Source of the DNA: VXYL01 sp965116935
Lineage (GTDB): Bacteria; Pseudomonadota; Gammaproteobacteria; Pseudomonadales; Azotimanducaceae
Direction: 5' to 3'
DNA: 64,000 bases
Assembly: GCA_965116935.1 (NCBI GenBank)
Contig: OZ220737.1
Location: forward strand, 5,580,001 to 5,644,000
Of this stretch, positions 59,446-64,000 are shown piece after piece; the first letter of the stretch is position 1; each line of letters starts with the position of its first letter. A model generated the notes under the pieces. That model saw only the letters and a list, made by a program, of their open reading frames with translations, was not told the DNA's origin and did not search any database. Both the position numbers and the translations under genes were made by a program.

Positions 59446-60483
59446 ATGCGCAATTCGCTCGACAGTTTCGTGGACCCGGTAGCCGGGGCCCCTTGGGGCG
59501 AACTCGGTGCCGTGCGGCGTGCGGCGCGGCTTGACGAGCGTTGGCATGTGGATGCCGTGCTCGGCTATCCGGTGGACGGTCTTGCCGACGACTACAGCAA
59601 GGCGCTTGGCAAGTGGCTGAACGACGAGGTGGTACTCGACCTCACGTTCTCGCCCCCGCAAACGAGCAAGACGCCCGGCGCCGCCAACCTCATCGCGGTG
59701 GCATCCGGCAAGGGCGGGGTCGGCAAGTCCACCACGGCGGTGAACCTTGCGCTGGCTCTCGACCGCGCCGGGGCCAAGGCCGGCATCTTGGATGCAGACA
59801 TTTACGGTCCCAGCCAAGGACTGATGCTTGGCGTTGCCGAAGGGCGCAAGCCCGAGGTTAAGGACGGCAAGTTCTTCCTGCCCATCCGCGCCCACGGCAT
59901 CGAGGCCATCTCCATGAGCATGATGGTGACCGACCGCACCCCCATGGTGTGGCGGGGACCGATGGCGTCCGGCGCCCTGCAGCAGCTCATGGGGCAGACG
60001 GCATGGGGCGATCTCGACTACCTGATCGTGGACATGCCGCCCGGCACCGGCGACATTCAGCTCACCCTCTCCCAAGCCGCTGCCGTTGGCGGTGCAGTGA
60101 TCGTCACCACGCCACAGGAAGTGGCCTTGCTCGATGCGCGCAAGGGCATTGAGATGTTCCGCAAGGTGGACATCCCCATCCTCGGCATCGTCGAGAACAT
60201 GGCCTGGTTCGAGTGTGACGGCTGCGGCAAGGCGCACCACCTGTTCGGCGCCGGCGGCGGCGAGAGCGTGGCGCGGGAGTACGACGTGGGCCTGCTCGGA
60301 TCGTTCCCCCTGGACCCCGCCATCCGCGAACAGACCGACGGCGGCACGCCGCCGGTGGCCGCAGATCGGGAAGGCGGCGTGACCGCGCTCTACATCGACT
60401 GCGCTCGCCGCGCCGCCAGCGCGCTTTGGCGCGCCAGCGCCCAGGCGGCACCAGCCCCGAGCATTTCCATCGACAGCCAATGA
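59446..60483 (+). CDS. mrp: Mrp/ApbC-type iron-sulfur cluster carrier ATPase
   Basis: 345 residues from ATG 59446. An N-terminal MIP18-like part (WHVDAVLGYPVDGLADDY) precedes the deviant Walker A NLIAVASGKGGVGKSTTAVN. KAGILDADIYGPSQ and DYLIVDMPPGTGDIQLTLSQ follow. The cluster-binding CxxC is in FECDGCGKAHHLFG. It binds and passes on Fe-S clusters in an ATP-dependent way. Its TGA overlaps the dcd start as ATGA; mrp next to dcd is seen in other proteobacteria. Confidence 0.95.
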   Translation: MRNSLDSFVDPVAGAPWGELGAVRRAARLDERWHVDAVLGYPVDGLADDYSKALGKWLNDEVVLDLTFSPPQTSKTPGAANLIAVASGKGGVGKSTTAVNLALALDRAGAKAGILDADIYGPSQGLMLGVAEGRKPEVKDGKFFLPIRAHGIEAISMSMMVTDRTPMVWRGPMASGALQQLMGQTAWGDLDYLIVDMPPGTGDIQLTLSQAAAVGGAVIVTTPQEVALLDARKGIEMFRKVDIPILGIVENMAWFECDGCGKAHHLFGAGGGESVAREYDVGLLGSFPLDPAIREQTDGGTPPVAADREGGVTALYIDCARRAASALWRASAQAAPAPSISIDSQ

Positions 60484-61046
60484 CCATCAAGTCCGACCGC
60501 TGGATTCGCGACATGGCGCGTCGCGAACGCATGATCGAACCGTTCGTGCAAGAGCAAGTGCGCCGCATGGGCGGCGACCGCGTCATCTCCTATGGCGTGT
60601 CGAGCTACGGCTACGACGTGCGTTGCGCGGCGGAATTCAAGGTGTTCACGAACATCCACTCCGCCATCGTCGATCCGAAGAACTTCGACGAGCGCAGCTT
60701 CGTGGACATCACGGGCGACACCTGCATCGTCCCGCCCAACTCATTCGCCCTCGCAAGCACGGTGGAATACTTCCGCATCCCTCGGAATGTGCTGACGCTT
60801 TGCGTCGGAAAGTCCACCTACGCCCGCTGCGGCATCATCGTCAACGTCACCCCGCTCGAACCGGAGTGGGAAGGGCACGTGACCTTGGAGTTCTCCAACA
60901 CCACCAACCTGCCGGCGAAGATCTACGCCAACGAGGGGGTGGCGCAGCTCGTCTTCTTCGAGAGCGACGAACCCTGCGAGACGACGTATCGGGACCGAGG
61001 CGGCAAGTATCAGGGCCAGCAAGGGGTTACACCACCGAAGGTGTAA
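60480..61046 (+). CDS. dcd: dCTP deaminase
   Basis: 188 residues. Motifs include GDRVISYGVSSYGYDVRCAA, CIVPPNSFALASTVEYFRIP, VLTLCVGKSTYARCGIIV and the catalytic stretch TPLEPEWEGHVTLEFSNTT, where the Glu before W is the proton shuttle. It deaminates dCTP to dUTP for thymidylate synthesis. The start overlaps the mrp stop, so the two genes are translationally coupled. Confidence 0.97.
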   Translation: MTIKSDRWIRDMARRERMIEPFVQEQVRRMGGDRVISYGVSSYGYDVRCAAEFKVFTNIHSAIVDPKNFDERSFVDITGDTCIVPPNSFALASTVEYFRIPRNVLTLCVGKSTYARCGIIVNVTPLEPEWEGHVTLEFSNTTNLPAKIYANEGVAQLVFFESDEPCETTYRDRGGKYQGQQGVTPPKV

Positions 61047-61350
61047 ACCGCCGTTCTACGGCAGCCCCTGCCAAGCGCGGGCCTCTCTGGAAGGAGGGCG
61101 TCCCGCCCTCCAAGCGTGCCGAAGGCACGCACGCAGCGGAGCTGGCCAACGCCACCGCAAGCAAGCGTCCCAGACAACGCCAACAAGGCGCCAGCCCCAA
61201 ACAACGCCACCATCAAACCGGCCTCTGTTCCTTGACGTGCCTGCGGCACGATGGAGGGCGAGCGCCGCCAAACCCCTCGCTAACGCTCCGGGTCGGGCCC
61301 CATCCCCCACCCCCCCTCCGTCCGGAGGGCCCGTTCTACGGCGCAAGCTC
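61047..61350. repeat. Intergenic copy of the dispersed repeat family (longest copy)
   Basis: 304 bp with no gene. Positions 61071-61268 match 13568-13768 almost throughout, and 61268-61330 extend it with the gccgccaaacccctcgctaa and ccccatcccccacc parts. The same extension occurs in the copy at about 37537-37600 and, inverted, inside the MITE at 23470-23530. The ends are built from ggagggcgtcccgccctcc and ctccgtccggaggg palindromes. Confidence 0.8.
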
Positions 61351-62364
61351 CTAGCGCAGCAGCAAATGCCCCGGCCGTACGCTTGCCCCGGCGGCAACCA
61401 CCGTGCCGATGCGAGTCGCCGTCTCGCCGGTTCCCTCTACCTCCGCGACAACCTGCGTCGCATCCTCGGCAGCCACGCAGAGGATGAAGCCGATGCCGAG
61501 GTTGAAGGTGCGGAGCATTTCCGCCTCCTGGACGTTGCCAGCCTGTTGCAGAAAGTGGAACACGTCCGGGCGCTGCCAGGCATCGAGGTCGATGTCAGCC
61601 GCTAAGTCCGAGCGTTCGCCAAACATCCGCGGCACGTTCTCGACAAAGCCGCCGCCGGTGATGTGGCACATGCCCCGGATGCGCGGCGTCACCGCGCGCA
61701 CCGCCTGGACATAGATGCGCGTGGGGGCGAGCAAGTCACGGGCCAAGCCCGCATCGGAGGCGCCGCGATCCGCCAAGATGCGGCGAATCAAGGAATAGCC
61801 GTTTGCGTGCGGGCCGCTGGAACCCAGGCCAATGAGTACATCGCCCGCCTCCATCTCGGCGCCCGTGACCAGTTGATCCTTCTCCACCACGCCGATGCAG
61901 AAGCCGGCAAGGTCGTATTCGCCGTCGGCATAGAAGCCTGGCATTTCCGCCGTCTCGCCCCCGGCCAGCGAGCAGCCCGCTGTCTCGCAACCCCGGGCGA
62001 TGCCGCGAATCACCCGCTCGGCGACATCCACATCGAGCGCCCCGGTGGCGTAGTAGTCGAGGAACACAAACGGCTCCGCGCCGCTCACCAGCACGTCGTT
62101 GGCGCACATGGCGACGAGGTCTTGCCCCACCGTGTCATGCTGGTCGTGTTCGATGGCGAGCTTGAGCTTGGTCCCCACCCCATCCGTGCCCGAAACCAAG
62201 AGCGGCTCTCGGTAGCCCGCCGGCAAGGCTGTGACCGCGGCAAAGCCCCCGAAGCCGCCCCGCATCTCCGGCCGATGCGTTGCCCGGACCGTGCCGGCAA
62301 TGCGACGCACGAGTTCGTTACCGGCGTCCACATCCACACCAGCATCGCGATACGTGAGCGCCAT
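61351..62364 (-). CDS. purM: Phosphoribosylformylglycinamidine cyclo-ligase (AIR synthetase)
   Basis: 337 residues from ATG 62364. Motifs are TYRDAGVDVDAGNELVRRI, LLVSGTDGVGTKLKLAIEHD, VAMCANDVLVSGAEPFVFLD, AGGETAEMPGFYADGEYDLA and ITGGGFVENVPRMF. It catalyses the fifth step of purine synthesis, forming AIR from FGAM with ATP. purN, often adjacent, is not in the window. Confidence 0.97.
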   Translation of the reverse strand: MALTYRDAGVDVDAGNELVRRIAGTVRATHRPEMRGGFGGFAAVTALPAGYREPLLVSGTDGVGTKLKLAIEHDQHDTVGQDLVAMCANDVLVSGAEPFVFLDYYATGALDVDVAERVIRGIARGCETAGCSLAGGETAEMPGFYADGEYDLAGFCIGVVEKDQLVTGAEMEAGDVLIGLGSSGPHANGYSLIRRILADRGASDAGLARDLLAPTRIYVQAVRAVTPRIRGMCHITGGGFVENVPRMFGERSDLAADIDLDAWQRPDVFHFLQQAGNVQEAEMLRTFNLGIGFILCVAAEDATQVVAEVEGTGETATRIGTVVAAGASVRPGHLLLR

Positions 62365-62601
62365 AGACCCCCCGCCAAAGAAGTGACCGAAAATTGTGGG
62401 CGCTTCGCGAGATTGCGGCAACCCCGCACAGGCAAGCTAGGCCATTGGAGGGAAGGCATTGAGGAGCCTCCCCCTCGCGAGCGACGCGTGTGGGGGGGCG
62501 AGATGTCCTCGCCAAAAAACGAGACATTGGAGAGAAACCGCTTGCCTTGCCGAGGCGTCAGCGGGTTATAGTTGTCTGCTAGGCGGAAAAGGACCTACCC
62601 A

Positions 62602-63669
62602 ATGAGCGAGGCGGTGGACACCAGCGGCGAGCACGAGCTCGATCTCGGCTGGATGGATCAGAAAGGCCCTTGGGATACGAAGGCGGAAGAGAGCCGCTAC
62701 GGGCTCACCCTGGCCGACATCCAGATCGGTGAGTATGGCGAAACGCCGGACGTGAGCGACAACCTCACCGGGCGCCCGCGAGGCTCTGCGCCCCGCCCCG
62801 GCAGCTATCGCATCGGCAACTACGCCGTGCGCACCAAGAACGAAATCTGGCTCGACAACGCTTCGTTCCTCTACGAGGAAGCGCTGCAGAGGCAGTGGAG
62901 CTCGGCCACGGACGTCCCCTGGCACACCATCGAGCCGTTGCCCGACGACATCGAGCAGGCCGAATGCCAGCTCGCCACCTTCTTCACCGAGGTGGAGTTT
63001 GTCGCCGGCGACGTTCCCGCCCGCTGGGTATCGGAGACGACCCCTGACTTCTTCGAAGCTCGCCAGGTGCTCCTCGCGCAGGTCATGGACGAGTCCCGCC
63101 ACATGGACGTCTTCCGCAAGCGCGCCATGGCCAACGGCGGCGGCCTGATGCAAGCCACCGGCGCCACCTCGGGCTTCGTCGGCAGCATCGACCTCTCCCG
63201 CGACTTCACCGAGATGTCCTCGCGCCTGCACCTCTCTGGCGAGGGCGCGGTGCTCACCATGTTCCGCATGGGCGAACTGATGGCGCAGAACGAGGCCGAG
63301 AAGGCCATGTATCGCCTCTGCGCCCAAGACGAAGCCCGACACGTGGCGTTCGGCGTAATGCACATGCGCTACATGTCCGCCTCCGCCCCGGAACGCCGGG
63401 AGGAGATACACTGCTATCTCGACGAGGCAGAAGGGCAGATTGTCTCCGGCGTCGGCAATCCGGCGGCCCGCGGCGGCCCGGTGGGGGAATCCCTCGCCAT
63501 CCTGCTCGGCGGCGGCAAGGACAAGTTCGACGAGGGCATGAACATGCTCACGGCCATCCGGCGGCGCCAGTTCCGCGAATACCGCAAGCGCATCGTTTCC
63601 GCCGGCTTTGGCGAGCGCTTCGAGAACGGCCGTTCGCGCCTGATGGAGATGTTCGAGGAGGCCGCCTGA
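62602..63669 (+). CDS. Ferritin-like diiron-carboxylate protein
   Basis: 355 residues from ATG 62602, with aaaagg upstream. The diiron four-helix bundle carries AECQLATFFTEVEFVAGD, LLAQVMDESRHMDVFRKRA, GELMAQNEAEKAMYRL and AQDEARHVAFGVMHMRY. Each ExxH pair (DESRH, DEARH) has its Glu partners. This is the pattern of ferritin-like oxygenases/oxidases rather than of ferritin itself. The substrate is unknown. A Lys/Ala-rich protein gene follows 64 bp later. Confidence 0.85.
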   Translation: MSEAVDTSGEHELDLGWMDQKGPWDTKAEESRYGLTLADIQIGEYGETPDVSDNLTGRPRGSAPRPGSYRIGNYAVRTKNEIWLDNASFLYEEALQRQWSSATDVPWHTIEPLPDDIEQAECQLATFFTEVEFVAGDVPARWVSETTPDFFEARQVLLAQVMDESRHMDVFRKRAMANGGGLMQATGATSGFVGSIDLSRDFTEMSSRLHLSGEGAVLTMFRMGELMAQNEAEKAMYRLCAQDEARHVAFGVMHMRYMSASAPERREEIHCYLDEAEGQIVSGVGNPAARGGPVGESLAILLGGGKDKFDEGMNMLTAIRRRQFREYRKRIVSAGFGERFENGRSRLMEMFEEAA

Positions 63670-63733
63670 CCGAAGGCGGCACTCACACCCCCAACTTCCA
63701 GCCCTGTCGGCACAAGACGGAGCCGTAATCCCT

Positions 63734-64000
63734 ATGGCCAAGAGTTCCAAGGCGAGCAAAGCCAGCAAGGCCAAGAAGGCCCCAGCCGCATCGGCAAAGC
63801 CCTCCGCGGCGAGCGACCCCGCCATCGCTGCCACCCCGACGCTGGTGTCTTCACAGGCACAAGGCAAGGCGGATTCGAGGCAGCCGGAAAAGCTGGAGCC
63901 CGTGCTCGACTGGATGAACAAGACCCGCCAATGGGGCGTGCGCGTCAAGCCCGGCAAGGCGGGCCTGCGCTTGGGCGACCTGAACGTCGGCATCTACGGC
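63734..64000 (+). CDS. Protein with Lys/Ala-rich N-terminus, partial at window end
   Basis: The first 89 codons of a gene that runs off the right edge. Residues 1-30 are a basic low-complexity tail (AKSSKASKASKAKKAPAA). Residues 45-89 look like the start of a folded domain (LEPVLDWMNKTRQWGVRVKP, GLRLGDLNVGIYG). No family is recognised. It may be co-transcribed with the diiron protein. Confidence 0.55.
   Translation, partial: MAKSSKASKASKAKKAPAASAKPSAASDPAIAATPTLVSSQAQGKADSRQPEKLEPVLDWMNKTRQWGVRVKPGKAGLRLGDLNVGIYG

Overview
The window is high-GC DNA from a proteobacterium, most likely an uncultured gammaproteobacterium. The best taxonomic evidence is the rpsU-yqeY-dnaG-rpoD macromolecular-synthesis cluster (18.5-23.3 kb) followed by tRNA-Ile(CAU), an order typical of Gammaproteobacteria. 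Other core genes are fur, bfr, ahcY, a leucine-type dehydrogenase with a divergent Lrp regulator, glutamine-dependent nadE, mrp-dcd, purM and a tiny bTHX ribosomal protein gene. The rest is largely fatty-acid/CoA metabolism (five crotonases, two acyl-CoA dehydrogenases, a CoA-transferase, a phytanoyl-CoA-dioxygenase-like protein), D-amino-acid chemistry (two coupled D-threonine-aldolase-like genes, one D-aminoacylase-like amidohydrolase), one large TonB-dependent receptor and a fused oligopeptide-type ABC ATPase.

Layout. 0-3.2 kb: an AKR-like protein entering from the left, a coupled pair of unknown genes, a VOC/OsmC pair and a crotonase. 3.2-7.1 kb: a broken glutaredoxin-DinB gene with an in-frame TGA at its redox site, PhyH, a D-threonine-aldolase-like pair and a small IS5-type MITE. 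7.1-11.5 kb: an ECF sigma/anti-sigma/periplasmic operon, bacterioferritin behind a Fur-box-like site, and an ankyrin protein. 11.7-13.5 kb: a deletion scar joining a permease pseudogene to a substrate-binding-protein pseudogene. 13.8-17.8 kb: fur, dienelactone hydrolase, ABC ATPase and SMP-30. 17.95-23.3 kb: tRNA-Ile(CAU) split by a group I intron, then rpoD-dnaG-yqeY-rpsU. 23.3-31.1 kb: a second MITE, Nudix, hotdog, an Hsp70-like operon, LysR and two crotonases. 31.1-33.2 kb: a small island of a decayed kinase and two toxin-antitoxin modules. 33.4-46 kb: ahcY, leucine dehydrogenase, Lrp, repeats, TonB receptor, bTHX, an MBL-like pseudoenzyme and nadE. 46.2-50.9 kb: a BrnT toxin followed by a 1471-residue protein that fuses the leader of a BrnA antitoxin to a GHKL-ATPase/SF2 helicase. 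51-64 kb: acyl-CoA dehydrogenases, decayed genes, D-aminoacylase, mrp-dcd, purM and a diiron ferritin-like protein.

Two themes stand out. The first is decay and repeat traffic: six clear pseudogenes in five loci, several intact-looking proteins that have lost catalytic residues, two MITE-like elements, long perfect inverted repeats and a dispersed repeat family of roughly 150-280 bp fill the non-coding space. This fits a genome shedding function, as in a host-associated lineage, though some single-base frameshifts in G runs could be assembly errors. The second is conflict-type systems (BrnT/BrnA twice, DUF4160/DUF2442, the GHKL-helicase fusion). The most novel items are the antitoxin-leader/helicase fusion, the intron-split tRNA and the TGA codon at the glutaredoxin active site.
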